A program made the position numbers and the translations under genes. This document shows, one piece after another, positions 29,009 through 38,928 of a stretch of DNA of 42,954 nucleotides. The notes under the pieces are model-generated. The model had not been told where the DNA came from. It saw only the letters and a list, made by a program, of their open reading frames with translations, and searched no databases. Positions within the stretch are counted from its first letter, which is position 1. Every line of letters begins with the position of its first letter. Source of the stretch: Scenedesmus sp. ARA3 (lineage: Eukaryota; Chlorophyta; Chlorophyceae; Sphaeropleales; Scenedesmaceae); assembly GCA_004335835.1 (NCBI GenBank), contig RWJK01000897.1:7866-50819 (forward strand). Direction: 5' to 3'.

Positions 29009-29798
29009 CGCCGGTTCAGCAGCTGGCTGTGGAGGGAGCGGCGCTTGGTGGTGAAGGCAAGGAGTGCGTTGCAGAAGTTGCGGTGGCAGCGCCTGGCAAG
29101 ACACCAGGTGCGCGGGGTTTGAGGCGATGCGTTGGAATGGTGTGCGTGTGGTGTGATGTTTGCGTGCTGCCTGCTGCCTTTGTGAGAGAGGACAGTCACA
29201 TGTGGGTCCTGGCAGCATGAGCCAGAATGAGCCACAACGGGGTGAACACATGGACTGAGACCAAAAAAGGAGAGTGAACAGAATGGAACACTATGCAAAC
29301 TCTTGCACGCCAAATCTCTCACCTTTGCCGTTTCACCAAGCATCACTGGCATGAACTCTGCAGGCTTTGCTCTATGACATGCAGCTGGCTTGCTAATGGT
29401 GTCAAGAAGCTGTGCTTGCTGCTTGCTTGGTGCTCTGTTTAGCTGCAGGCTGGTCAGCAGGCACAAAGGTGTTGCCGACAGACCCACCTGCAAGCTCTGC
29501 TCTGTGACATGACGCACGACTCCCTTTTTCTGATAGCAACATGTGCATGCTGTCTGGTTGCTGTTCTTGTGCTGCTGCAGGCTGGTCAACAGGCACAAAG
29601 GTTGCGCCGGCAGATGCACCTGCTTCACCTGCTTCGCCTGCTGCCGTGCCTATGGCAGTTGCAGCTGGCCAGAAGCAGCAGCAGCAGCAGCAGCCTCGCC
29701 AGGCTGCAGGCTTGAGGGCTGATGCAGGCGAGAGGGTGGCCTTTGCGGATGCCCCCACCATGCCAGGAGAGGTGCTGCGAGGGCAGGCAGTGAGCTGA
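22895..29798 (+). CDS. Glutamate-receptor-like ligand-gated channel, copy 2
   Basis: Tandem paralogue of the gene at 14250, same orientation and same intron phases at matching positions. Exons: 22895-23092, 23416-23596, 23876-24147, 24831-24917, 25244-25259, 25548-25624, 25906-25940, 26497-26660, 27329-27426, 28084-28224, 28846-29107, 29581-29798; 582 residues. Starts MGGRALLLLLCSSLACASFA, a good signal peptide. S1: PYNVCTSHWAPI, DYTGFQVALWREIARDLGW. The M1/S1 exon is nearly identical to copy 1. Inner helix ends VHLFTATTANKLTM. S2: VISWEPYVPLLRKYSID, ALVLDSPVVQYVA, DLFPVGDPFETFNLAIAFPP. M4: GVWYIQLITLGIALLLTFLEQ. Tail has a 15-Ala run and a Gln run. Its M4 region lost the HGSGSQIHM segment of copy 1 and uses LHGPSVDPQIGFRQ instead. 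No amino-terminal domain. Splitting of the first coding exon differs from copy 1, where signal peptide and S1 start are separate exons. Confidence 0.85.
24177..24222 (+). repeat. CAG microsatellite after GLR2 exon 3
   Basis: About 15 CAG triplets lie just downstream of the exon 3 donor. Further on, near 24355-24385, a decoy copy of the exon end (SWYRIGKM with a gtgaga donor) and a weaker one near 24596-24612 follow a second CAG tract at 24523-24546. Confidence 0.8.
26262..26496 (+). repeat. Two decoy copies of the start of GLR2 exon 8
   Basis: Segments near 26277-26333 and 26388-26445 repeat the exon 8 beginning (acceptor, KYSIDASP..W) with substitutions. The first is preceded by ctgctgctgctgccaaccca, matching the acceptor of the equivalent exon in GLR1. 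It has lost the ag of the acceptor (cccacac). The second keeps cccacag. The authentic exon starts at 26497. Confidence 0.75.
27075..27328 (+). repeat. Two decoy copies of the start of GLR2 exon 9 (122-bp period)
   Basis: The block gagacgttcaacctggccat occurs at 27096, 27218 and 27340, a step of exactly 122 bp; the last belongs to the authentic exon. Both upstream copies have lost the AG acceptor (first ends in ttcggggtatcc, second has gccg in place of gcag) and run to stops (TGA within gtacaatgagc; gtatgatgatc). Confidence 0.9.
27581..28083 (+). repeat. Four decoy copies of GLR2 exon 10
   Basis: Copies start near 27581, 27703, 27838 and 27973, before the authentic exon at 28084. The second (MLDVLENEHVKAASATNSGG) is nearly identical to the exon and keeps ccgcag. 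Copies three and four have catac in place of the acceptor ccgcag and contain an in-frame TAA. Each unit carries a CTG-rich stretch before the acceptor. Confidence 0.9.
28385..28444 (+). repeat. Decoy copy of the end of GLR2 exon 10 with a dead donor
   Basis: It repeats the end of exon 10 (cagtggacccgcagatcggc and following) 217 bp downstream, but the donor gtgtgt reads ttgtgt. The copy therefore cannot splice as the exon does. Confidence 0.85.
28535..29298. repeat. Pair of 65-bp intronic repeats around GLR2 exon 11
   Basis: The segment at 28535-28598 (gttgaacatatggtctgaga and following) recurs at 29236-29298 (ggtgaacacatggactgaga) with about 80 percent identity by eye. One lies before exon 11 and one after it. 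Between them, near 28724-28770, is a decoy copy of the exon 11 start (EAGVWC-like, gcaggaggctggcgtctggt), 122 bp before the authentic exon. Confidence 0.7.
29447..29505 (+). repeat. Decoy copy of the start of GLR2 exon 12
   Basis: The sequence ctgcaggctggtcagcaggc with the following acaaaggtgttgcc repeats the exon 12 start at 29581 with one-base changes that alter frame. It keeps a cag acceptor. Confidence 0.8.
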
Positions 29799-29895
29799 GA
29801 CCCGACAGCGCTAATGAAGCTGGCTGTTTCAGCTGCCTTTGCGCCTGGAGAGGTGCTGTGAGGGCAGGCAGTGAGCTGAGACCCGACAGCTTGAA
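29761..29895 (+). repeat. Duplicated stop-codon region of GLR2
   Basis: The last codons and stop with flank (gagaggtgctgcgagggcag ... tgagctgagacccgacagc) at 29767-29809 recur at 29849-29891. A weaker third echo lies near 30135-30200. As with PP2C, the coding tail and 3' flank were tandemly copied. Confidence 0.8.
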
Positions 29896-30394
29896 AAGCA
29901 GTCAGGGGGGGCGGGGGTAAGGGGACTGGCAACCAACAGCAGTTGCCTGATCGATCACTTGAGATGTGACAGCAGTCAGGGGAAGCGAGTATCGGTCTGG
30001 TGCGATGACAGGCTGCAAGGCAGGCATGCAGGGGCACTAACTGGCATCTGTGTGTCTGCCTGCACAGCATACAGTGAGCTGGCACTTGACCACCACACCG
30101 CAGCAGTTGAGACGCTGGTTTTGTTTGTGCCTGTAGAGGTACTCTGAGAGCAAGGATCCAGAGGCCTGGCAACTGACAGCATGTGGCTGAGACGTGACAG
30201 CAATAGGGGGGTGATCTGTCTGGTAGTTGATTAGTGGGTGCATGGCACCATGGGATTTTCATGCACGGCTATTATGCACGGTTGGCACGGCGGCATGCTG
30301 CGGAAACTCAATTTTTTTTGATTGCGTTGCCCTGGCGGCGCCGGCAATGCTGAGTATGCAGTGCATCAAGTTGTCTGCAATACACTACACGCGA

Positions 30395-30520
30395 GTGAGT
30401 GGGCGAGTGGCTACCCAGGCCGCTCTGCAGCTCCTGTGTAAGGGCACAGCCGTTAAGGTTGGAGAGGATGCGTGTGGCCAGGGGCGGCGCCCCTGGCCTC
30501 CACGCCCTCTACCTGCACAG
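30395..30520. repeat. Dispersed element with palindromic core, copy 1
   Basis: A block reading gtggctacccaggccgctct ... ctcctgtgtaaggg ... ggccaggggcggcgcccctg ... cacgccctctacctg. A matching block lies at 31650-31752 in the same orientation. The core ccaggggcggcgcccctgg is self-complementary. It is a short dispersed element or segmental duplicate; family unknown. Confidence 0.7.
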
Positions 30521-30569
30521 CATGTGTGCTGCTGTCTGTGTGGATCTGCAGCACGGCATCAAGCTGGGT

Positions 30570-31050
30570 CAGCAGCACATGCACAGCAGCACATGCACAG
30601 CAGTGCATCAAAGCAGCGAATTGCAGCAGTGCATTGCAGCGGTGAACTGCAGCAGATGCACAGCAGTGCATTGCAGCAGTGCATTGCAGCGGTGAATTGC
30701 AGCAGTGCATTGCAGCGGTGAATTGCAGCAGTGCATTGCAGCAGTGCATTGCATCAAGCTGAGTCAGCAGCACATGCACAGCAGTGCAGTGCAGCACATG
30801 CGCAGCAGAGCATTGCAGCAGTGCATTGCATCAAGCTGAGTCAGCAGCACATGCACAGCAGTGCAGTGCAGCACATGCGCAGCAGAGCATTGCAGCAGAG
30901 CATTGCAGCAGTGCAGTGCATCAAGCTGAGTCAGCAGCACATGCACAGCAGTGCAGTGCAGCACATGCACAGCAGTGCAGTGCATCAAGCTGAGTCTGCA
31001 GCACATGCACAGCAGCACATGCACAGCAGCACATGCACAGCAGCCAGTGG
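30570..31050 (+). repeat. Higher-order minisatellite of gcagcacatgcacagcag units
   Basis: Short modules (gcagcacatgcacagcag, tgcattgcagcag, catcaagctgagtca) alternate irregularly through about 480 bp. Larger units beginning catcaagctgagtcagcagc start near 30750, 30830, 30919 and 30984. Long open frames exist on both strands only because the modules lack stops; no protein is supported. Confidence 0.85.
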
Positions 31051-31649
31051 TTGCCAGGTTGTCGCCTGGCCCTGGCGGCGCTGGCAGTGCTTGCCCTGCA
31101 GTGCGTTGTCTGCAGTTGTCTACATCGCATCACGCGTGCGCCTGTTGGCGCGGGTGCTCGGCAGCGGGCCCCCACAGGGCATCAGCAGCACATGCACCGC
31201 AGTGCACCGCAGCGGCCATGCCAGTGAGTTCGGATGGGCAACAGCGGATTGCCAAACAGCGACATGCACTGCTCGTACCACCAAGTTGTGCGCTTGTGCC
31301 GTCCTGCAGCATGGCCGGCGGTGGTGTCACGTGATGTTGCTGGCTGTACCATGAACTCAAATAAGCATAGCAGATGGTGGCTGCTGTCCCAGCAGCAGTA
31401 AGCTTGCTGAGCACAGGTTTGCTTCCGTTCCTATGGCACTGTCGTTCTACGTTTTGGGATCAGCAAATCTACATCATCAACATGAGGGTCATCAGGGCAC
31501 GCTTCATGTGGGTGTGATATCAGAGTGCTTGCACAAGGCCGCATGCAAGCGTCCACCTCTGATGGACGCATGTCACTGGTTTGAGAGCGCCATGCTGTGT
31601 CCGGAAGTTTGCAGACACTGCACACCACAGCGGCACCGGGACGGTTCAG

Positions 31650-31752
31650 TGAGTGAGTGAGTGAGTGACTACCCAGGCAGCTCTGCAGCTCCTGGGTAAG
31701 AGGGTGTGTATGGCCAGGGGCGGTGCCCCTGGGCTCCACACCCTCGACCTGT
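31650..31752. repeat. Dispersed element with palindromic core, copy 2
   Basis: Second copy of the element at 30395, here preceded by a gtga tandem run (31651-31669). It keeps gactacccaggcagctctgc, ctcctgggtaagag and ccaggggcggtgcccctgg. The two copies bracket the minisatellite at 30570-31050. Confidence 0.7.
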
Positions 31753-33949
31753 GAGGGTTCACCAACTCATTTGAAAAGCGTTGTGTGTCACACACTTACA
31801 GTTTAAATGAAACACAGGCGCAGGGATGCCAGCTCTGGCATCGCTTCCAAGGCATTGTCTGACGTGGCTTTCTAGGCCTGGTTTAGTCAGGCGAAATGCC
31901 GGCAAGGGTATGAGCATGTGGACAATGGGGTTTCGTTGGGGTGCATGCAAGCAGGCTACCCATGGGAGATGTCTTCTTCATCTTGTTTCTTTTCAAGCAT
32001 ATGTGAGGTGAGCTAGCGCGCCTCATGCGCTGCCTGTGCTACTCCCTTTGAGCCTCCCGTACACTGGAACATTGAAGTTTCACACCCCTTTGCTGAGTGG
32101 AGTACTTTTACGTCACAACAGCTGAGTGTGAACACAACATAACGCAACGTAACACTAGGCACACAACAGCATGGCTTCTCAGTGACAGGCTGGTGGTTGC
32201 TTTTTGTCTGTAGAAGTGGCTTGGAGTACCGCCCGGGCTGAGGGCATGACTGACTGGTGGCGTGACTGGTTTTTGTGTTCTTTGTTTGTCAACATATTCA
32301 CACACTCCGGCAGGTCCATTGCCACAACGGCAGGCGAGCTGCTCTAGCTACCACACAACGCGGTGCAGGTGCTGCTGCCGCTGCACTGGTTCGCGCGGTG
32401 CACGCAGCATGCTTGCACGGCTCACACTGCACTCAAACCTTGGCCCTTTTTGCACCTCTTGCACCTTCGGTTAGCAGCGCTGGCAGCGCCCATGGTTTGT
32501 GAAATTCAGGTACTTGAGGAAATCTATGCTGATGTGTCAATGTTGCTGGCAGCGGTTTCGGGGACATCAATGTGCTGCAGTCGTGTACTACACGTTCCAA
32601 CATGTGTGACCCGTTCCCTGCACGTTCCAACCCGTCCCAACATGTGTGAGACATGTGCTGTCGTCACTGTACTGCCGTGGCGAGTGCCTGGCTCTGCGTG
32701 TGGGGGCGAGCTGGTGAAAAGGGTTTCGAGCGTGGCAGAGAAGCAGGGTTCTGGGCGTCAAGCATGCTAGCAGCGTGGGTGTCCTGGCACCGGCGTAATG
32801 CATGCATTGCATGCTTGCCAAGCATATGGTGTGTGCAGCAGGGGACTGGGGAGGGGGGAGAGGCAGCACTTGGTAGTGTATGCAAGGCTGTTTGCCTTGC
32901 AAGCCAGCTGTCTCAATCTAGTGCTCCTCATGCAGCACCTGTCGTTGTTGAGGGCACTACCGTGACTGTGCAACACAACCTTTCTTTGCGGTCTGTTCAG
33001 CCGCTGCCATGTGGCTGCTGTGCTTTTGATTTCAGACTTTTGTTTTCGACGTTTTGTGGACCTCATGAGCCGTGTTTGGCTCCTTTGTGGGTGGGCCTGT
33101 GGCCATACTTTGGTAGCTTGGTAACTTATATGCAAGCGGACATATGTGTGGCATCATGCTAGTAGCATGGCCGCAGTTTCAGTTTGAATGGCCACGCAAT
33201 TTACTCCTCCTCCCCTCTCATGCCGCATTAGACAGGATTATTACATGTGGGTCCTGGCAACATCTGAAATGGTATGGTCCCGCATCCTGCATGCCGCATT
33301 GTGTGCGGCGCACAGCAGCAGGCACAGCCCTGCTGTCGAAACACAGTCCACAATAGCCGCCACCGCAAGCCACACAGCAGCACGTTGCATTCAGCTCTTG
33401 CAGATTGTATCTCATGCAAATCTTGATACTGTGCTGCTGCAGGATCCTCCAGGCACTAGCGGCCCTCCAAAGAAGGGAGCAGCCCTCCAGGCCCTAGCAG
33501 CCCTCCAGGCACTAGCAGCAGCTGCAAGTAGTGCCACTGGGCCACTGCTGTTTCAAGCGTCAAGCGATAGAATACTATTACGTCAAGTGGGAGTTGACCT
33601 GTGCAGTTGAACATGCAATTCAGCCTGCAACCAAGCCCACACAGATACAGATATAGCTGCAGAGCCAAGCTGCCGCCACAGCCGCAGAGCAGAGCTGCCG
33701 CTACGACAAACAGCTGTCAACATGCAGTACAGCGCACTCATTGCGCTGCAGTACAGCGCACTCGTTGCGCGCCACCTGTCACGCCTGTGCAACCCAAAAG
33801 CATGCCATCAGAAGACATTCCCATGCCCCACTGACAGTACCATCCACAACTGAGGACCCATTTCAGGCCCCAGTTGCACACACACGGTGCAGCCAACCAG
33901 CGCGATGTAGCTGCGCGCCACCAAGTGCCGCCACACACACAGAAAAACA
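31753..33949. other. Gene-free stretch
   Basis: No reading frame here resembles a known protein. Minor structure: a short direct repeat of acgttccaacatgtgtga type near 32588-32660, a tandem repeat of ccctccaggcactagcag type near 33446-33520, and a 26-bp duplication with gcagtacagcgcactc near 33722-33770. Confidence 0.4.
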
Positions 33950-34440
33950 AGTGAGCAGTGATGGGGCGCGCGGCACCTCCCAGTCAATCTGCCGCCCAAA
34001 GCCAAGCACTCAACTCGGAAGCAGCACCAAACAGTAAGCAGTGATGGGGCGCGCAGCGCCTGCAACAGACGGTTTGCTGCTCACGGTCAAGCACTCGACC
34101 CGCAAGCAGCACCAAACAGTAAGCAGTGATGGGGCGCGCAGCGCCTGCAACAGACGGTTTGCTGCTCACGGTCAAGCACTCGACCCGCAAGCAGCACCAA
34201 ACAGTAAGCAGTGATGGGGCGCGCAGCGCCTGCAACAGACGGTTTGCCGCCCATTGCCAAGCATGCATGCCGGCACAAACACATGGCTCAGAAGCAGCAC
34301 CAAACAGTGATGGGACGCACGGCGCCTGCAACAGACAGTTTGCCGCCCATTGCCAAGCATGCATGCTGGCACATATCACTCAATCTACAAGCAGCACCAA
34401 CCAGTAAGCAGTGATGCAATCAGGGCGTGCAGCGACTGCT
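33950..34440. repeat. 85-bp minisatellite
   Basis: The block agcagtgatggggcgcgc occurs near 33954, 34036, 34121 and 34206, with diverged units beginning near 34303 and 34404. Two central steps are exactly 85 bp. Units share gcctgcaacagacggtttgc and caagcactcgacccgc. Because 85 is not a multiple of 3, the open frames do not suggest protein coding. Confidence 0.9.
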
Positions 34441-34992
34441 GCAGTGCCAAGCAAACGGCCACATGTGTTTTGGCAGCTGGTGCCAAGCAAAGAGCAGCAT
34501 TTTGAAGCAGCAACAAACAGTAAGCAGCACCAAACAGTATGCGCAGCAAGCAAGCATGTCAGGTGCACAGCAAGTGCCAAGCCTGTGTGCTCAGCCATGC
34601 AAGGCCCGCAAGATGGCAAACGATGCAAACACACAATCAAAACCAGAACATTCACCGCAGCTCAAGCTGCAGGCAATGCGCAGTGCTTAAATGGGGCGAT
34701 ATGCATGTTCCAAACACACATGTGCCTACGCCAATCAATGCACCGCACGTCTGGTAACAAGAAAAAGACATCCTGCAAGTATCCTAAAGGGCGCTGCCGC
34801 AGCTGGCCGCATTCAAACTGCAAGCACAGCACAACAGCGACCGCATGCGTCACGCCGAGGTTCAAACCAAACATGCAAGATTTGGATGTTTTTGAAAGCA
34901 TATGGCTCGAAGGCCCGTCAGAGCAGGGACCACAAGAAACCCGCCTGTTGTTTGACCGCGTCCTTTCATGCATGCAAATGTAGCCAGCAGGT

Positions 34993-35035
34993 CAGTCAAA
35001 GCATGTATATGATATATCTATACATGCTTTGACTG
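34993..35035. repeat. Perfect 17-bp inverted repeat, 9-nt loop
   Basis: cagtcaaagcatgtata at 34993-35009 is exactly complementary to 35019-35035, separated by tgatatatc. Flanking bases extend the pairing weakly. The sequence is AT-richer than its surroundings. Confidence 0.9.
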
Positions 35036-35239
35036 TCACAACTGAGCCAGTCAGGTGCTCTGATATGAGCTGCCACTAGCACCTCTGCTGGCGCGCCGCA
35101 CTCGGGCTCTCGCAATCCAGTAACATGAAGCAAGAAGGCAGTGCATAACTGCCACTGAAACCTGGTGGTTCAGCGGTCCAGAATAGCCGCAGCGCCGGCT
35201 GTGCCGTGCCAAAGCATCTGCAGGCAAGCACAGCGCAGC

Positions 35240-35420
35240 GCTTGCAGGAAACATGCAGTGCTTGCAGGAAACATGAAAGCTCGTCAGCAGTACCGCTATC
35301 CTGGTTGCATGCATCCACGTGTAATCCTTCTGAAAAATACAAGGCCAATGCACGATCGGGCCAGCCCACCACCCAGCCGCCGCTTGCAGCTGCGGCGGCT
35401 GGCTGGCGGCCCCCAAGGCA
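35240..35420. repeat. Segmental duplicate, copy 1, with GC-rich hairpin
   Basis: Contains acatgcagtgcttgcaggaa (twice) and, after an interval, ccagcccaccacccagccgc followed by ttgcagctgcggcggctggc. The same order is found at 35775-35890. cagccgccgc and gcggcggctg can pair across ttgcagct. Confidence 0.75.
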
Positions 35421-35774
35421 GCATGTTATCAAGTGACACACGCGTTACTAACATGCCACTGACAAGGTGCAAAGATTGACGCGCAGAGTTTCCATGTACT
35501 GAATATGATATAAATCCGTAGCTGGCACATGAAACATAGGCCGTGTTCTGGCCATACGCCACAGGCGGCTCAGTGGTTATGCCTGCAGGCAGGCAGCTGC
35601 CTGTGGCAGTTCGAATTCAAAATGACACACATGCGTAACACATCCACTGCCGTTTGACATTCTGGCTACAACAGCAGCTGCTGCATGCACACGCCGCCTC
35701 TGATGTTGTACGCCCCGCAAGAATATGCGGCCGTGTACCAGCAAACAATTGTCCTGCATCCCCTGCTGCAGCAC

Positions 35775-35890
35775 GGGGACATGCAGTGCTTGCAGGAAAC
35801 GGATAACTCCAATGCATGATCGCGCCGGCCCACCACCCAGCCGCCGTTTGCAGCTGTGACGGCTGGCTGGCGGCTTCCCTTGCTGCACCC
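35775..35890. repeat. Segmental duplicate, copy 2
   Basis: Matches 35240-35420 with deletions: acatgcagtgcttgcaggaa, aatgcatgatcgcgccggcc, caccacccagccgccg, then gacggctggctggcggc. Here the hairpin arms carry mismatches. Confidence 0.75.
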
Positions 35891-36235
35891 GCAGGCTGCA
35901 ATGTGTTAGCTGCCGCACTGCACAGTCAGGCAGAGATCTGACAGTCTAACAGTTTTGAGGTGCTTGCAGCATACATAAAACAGCCAAGCCCAAACATACG
36001 CTGGTGTTCATCGCTGCGCTGTCCTGTGCAACCAGCAGCATGCGTGCCCACGCATGCCACCATTCCTCCTAATGTCACCACAAAGGCCATACAGTCAGAA
36101 CATCGGCCGAAACCGCAGATAGATAAGATAGATAAGAATCACAGACACAGCGCCGAGCACGCATCCCTGCGTGTATAACATTATGCCTCTGTTGCAGCAC
36201 CAACAGCAGCACCGCAGCAAACTCAAGCACTTGTG

Positions 36236-36257
36236 ATCATCCAGCGTGTCTGATGTA

Positions 36258-36288
<31 letters not shown>

Positions 36289-36290
36289 AG
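36236..36290. repeat. CTG microsatellite
   Basis: About nine CTG triplets at 36258-36286. No gene is seen next to it. Confidence 0.7.
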
Positions 36291-36707
36291 CTGGTGCGAG
36301 CTGCAAAGATAACCACACAGCCGGCGCAAGCAAAGCCCTACTAAACAGCACGCTGCATCTCCCGCAAGTCATAAGCGAGACATGCATACGCGCACCGCGC
36401 GAAGCTCATGTTGCAGAAGGAAGGCCTGCGCATCCCCTGCTGAAAAAAGCAAACCCTAATGATCAAAACCCTGCAGCTCACACACGTGTGCAGTGCATGC
36501 GCCAGGCCGAGTTCATGCTGCAAACTGCAGCATGAGTACTCGACACACACTCGCACTAATCTAAGCCCTGAACCTAAATGCACCTGCACGGCAGCAGCAG
36601 CAGCATCTTGCACCACGCTGCGTGCATGCCAACCCCGCTGACAGCAGCAGCAGCAGCTGCTGCTGCTGCTGCAGGACAGCGCACAAAGCGCACAACAGCA
36701 CCCCCAT

Positions 36708-36838
36708 GAGCCAGATCTGCACAAGCCAGATCTGCACCAAATCTCGAGCCAGATCTGAGCCAGATCTGCAGATCGAGCCAGATCTGCACCAGATCTGCAG
36801 ATCAAGCCAGATCTGAGCCAGATCTGCACCAGACACAC
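36708..36838. repeat. Short tandem repeat rich in agatct
   Basis: The unit gccagatctg with variable cac, ag or caagc linkers occurs about ten times. Each carries the palindrome agatct, so the block is strongly self-complementary. The open frame on the minus strand (QIWLRSG-type repeats) is a by-product. Confidence 0.85.
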
Positions 36839-37929
36839 GCCAGGCTGTGCTCCAAGGTCATATACGTGCACCGCCTCCTGACCTGCAGCTCACCAAACCC
36901 ATGGTTATAAAACAACACATGCGGCCTGATCTGCACCGGACACACCACACACACCAGGCTGAGCTCTGATCAACTCCCAAAGGTGCGCAAGCCCCCATCA
37001 GGCCCCTCAAACACAGACACACCCAGTCAGCCCCATTTTGTCACATTTTTGTGTGCCGCCTCACGTCTGCAAACACTACAAAGAAATAGCTGTGAGAAGC
37101 AAAGCACAGCTTGCAAGAAAAAGCCACAAAGAAAGCAGAAAGCCATCACCATGTTGAAGGGATCACTGCGAGCTGGCAGGCGCATTGCACAAAGACACAC
37201 GTGTGCAAATGCTGCCCCAACTGCCAGCACACTCATCTGCTGCACGCGCGCGCGCGCGTGTCAGCAACCACAATCACCCATCACCAGCCTTGCCAAGAAC
37301 CTACCCCCCAACTTTGCCGCTGCTGCTGCTGCTGCTGGGCTAGATGCAACGCAACAGCGAGACGCACAAAGGGCAGCAGAGAAGAGACCAACGGCCCTCC
37401 CTTGTTGCGCATAAGCCACATGTGCAGCAGCAGCAGCAGCAGCCGGCAGCAGCGGCAGCCGATGCCAGCCAGAACTCCCTCCAGAGAAGGACCCAACACG
37501 ACTACACAAGTGCATAACCACATATAGGCATATAGGCATTTATGCTGCAGCATGAATGCCTCAGCAAAGACCCACCCAGCATAGCCCGCCCTGAATAGGA
37601 CTGCTTTGCTAGGCATAAACACCATAAATTGTGAGTATAGGCAGACATACAGGCACCCAAGTGCATAACCTAGGAGCTCACATGCACACGATGCGTTGCT
37701 GCGCGCCCTGCTGCTACCCCTGCTGGCATATTTGGAAAAAACAGCGTGCACAGCAAACCCGCCAAACCAGTCGATCCCTTTGTGGCCCAAATCTCTATTC
37801 AAATCTCTACTCAAAAGTATGTTCGAAAGATACACCGGCCCATATGCAGCGCCTCTCTAAGAAAAGGCAGCCCTGTGTGATTCCATAACAACATAACATA
37901 ACATAGTGACAGTGGCGGCCGTGACACAG

Positions 37930-38515
37930 TGACACTGCGCATGTTTGCCGCTGTTGTTTTGAAAGTGCAACAGCACACCACTGGCAGCACACCAGCAACA
38001 CGCATATTCTCCATCTCAGCTCTTTGGACCATATGCACATACATGGTAACAGTGTCAGCCGCGACTCGCAGCATGTTTGAACGCTGTTGTTTGCAGCACA
38101 CCAGCACGCCACTGCAGCACACCAGCCACACGTATGATTTCCATCTCAGTTCTTTGGACCATATGCACATACATGGTAACAGTGTCAGCCGCGACTCGCA
38201 GCATGTTCGAACGCTGTTGTTTGCAGCACACCAGCACACAACTGCAGCACACCAGCAACACGCATATTCTCCATGTCAGCTCTTTGGACCATATATGCAC
38301 GTACATGGCACCAGTGGCAGCCCTGTCACACAGCACGTTTGATCGCTGTTGTCTCAGCACACCAGCACACCACTGCAGCACTCCAGCAACACGCATCTCC
38401 TCATGTCAGCTCTTTAGAACGTTATATGCACATACATGGTGACAGTGTCAGCCGCGATTCGCAGCATGCTTGAACGCTGTTGTTTGCAGCACACCAGCAC
38501 ACCAGCACGCCAGCA
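37930..38515. repeat. 130-bp minisatellite, four to five units
   Basis: The anchor tctttggaccatatgcacat or its variants starts at 38021, 38151, 38281 and 38411, a step of exactly 130 bp. Units contain cagccgcgactcgcagcatg and acgctgttgtttgcagcaca. 130 is not a multiple of 3, and frames rotate between units, so it is not a protein repeat. Confidence 0.95.
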
Positions 38516-38890
38516 ATGCGCAGATATGAAGCTCTTCAAACCAAACACACAAACATTATATATGCATGCAGCTACCGGCAATGCACTCCGTTTCAGCTCC
38601 CAGATCACATGCACACCGCGTCCAGCTCGCATTAATCACCACAACTGCAAACGCTATTACCATTGCTTCTTTAGATCCCTCATATGTTGTTGCTACAAGC
38701 GCATCATGCAGACCTGTCGCTGAAAGCACATGCACATGTTGCTGAAAGCACACGCATACACCCAGCAACATGTATACAACAGCTGCCTTACGTGGCTGCC
38801 GTGCACCCGCAGCACATGCGGCTGCTGTGTGACCTGAGCACAGTGCACACACATCACAGTGCACCGATCACAGCATTCATCACGCCCTAG

Positions 38891-38922
<32 letters not shown>

Positions 38923-38928
38923 AGGCGA

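Noticed and set aside
30731..31354. 207-codon open frame rich in SAAHAQQ repeats
   Set aside because: The minisatellite lacks stop codons on both strands. There is no non-repetitive domain and no codon signal distinguishing strands.
37244..37262. Alternating cgcgcgcgcgcg as a functional Z-DNA element
   Set aside because: A 14-base CG run is visible, but nothing around it suggests a function; it is short and isolated.
37811..38396. Minus-strand frames with repeated MCWCAANNSVRTCC-type peptides
   Set aside because: The 130-bp period shifts frame between units, so no single frame carries a protein repeat.
30570..38515. Regularly spaced repeats considered as a CRISPR array
   Set aside because: Units are contiguous tandem repeats without unique spacers, in an intron-rich eukaryotic genome. 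No cas-like gene is present.
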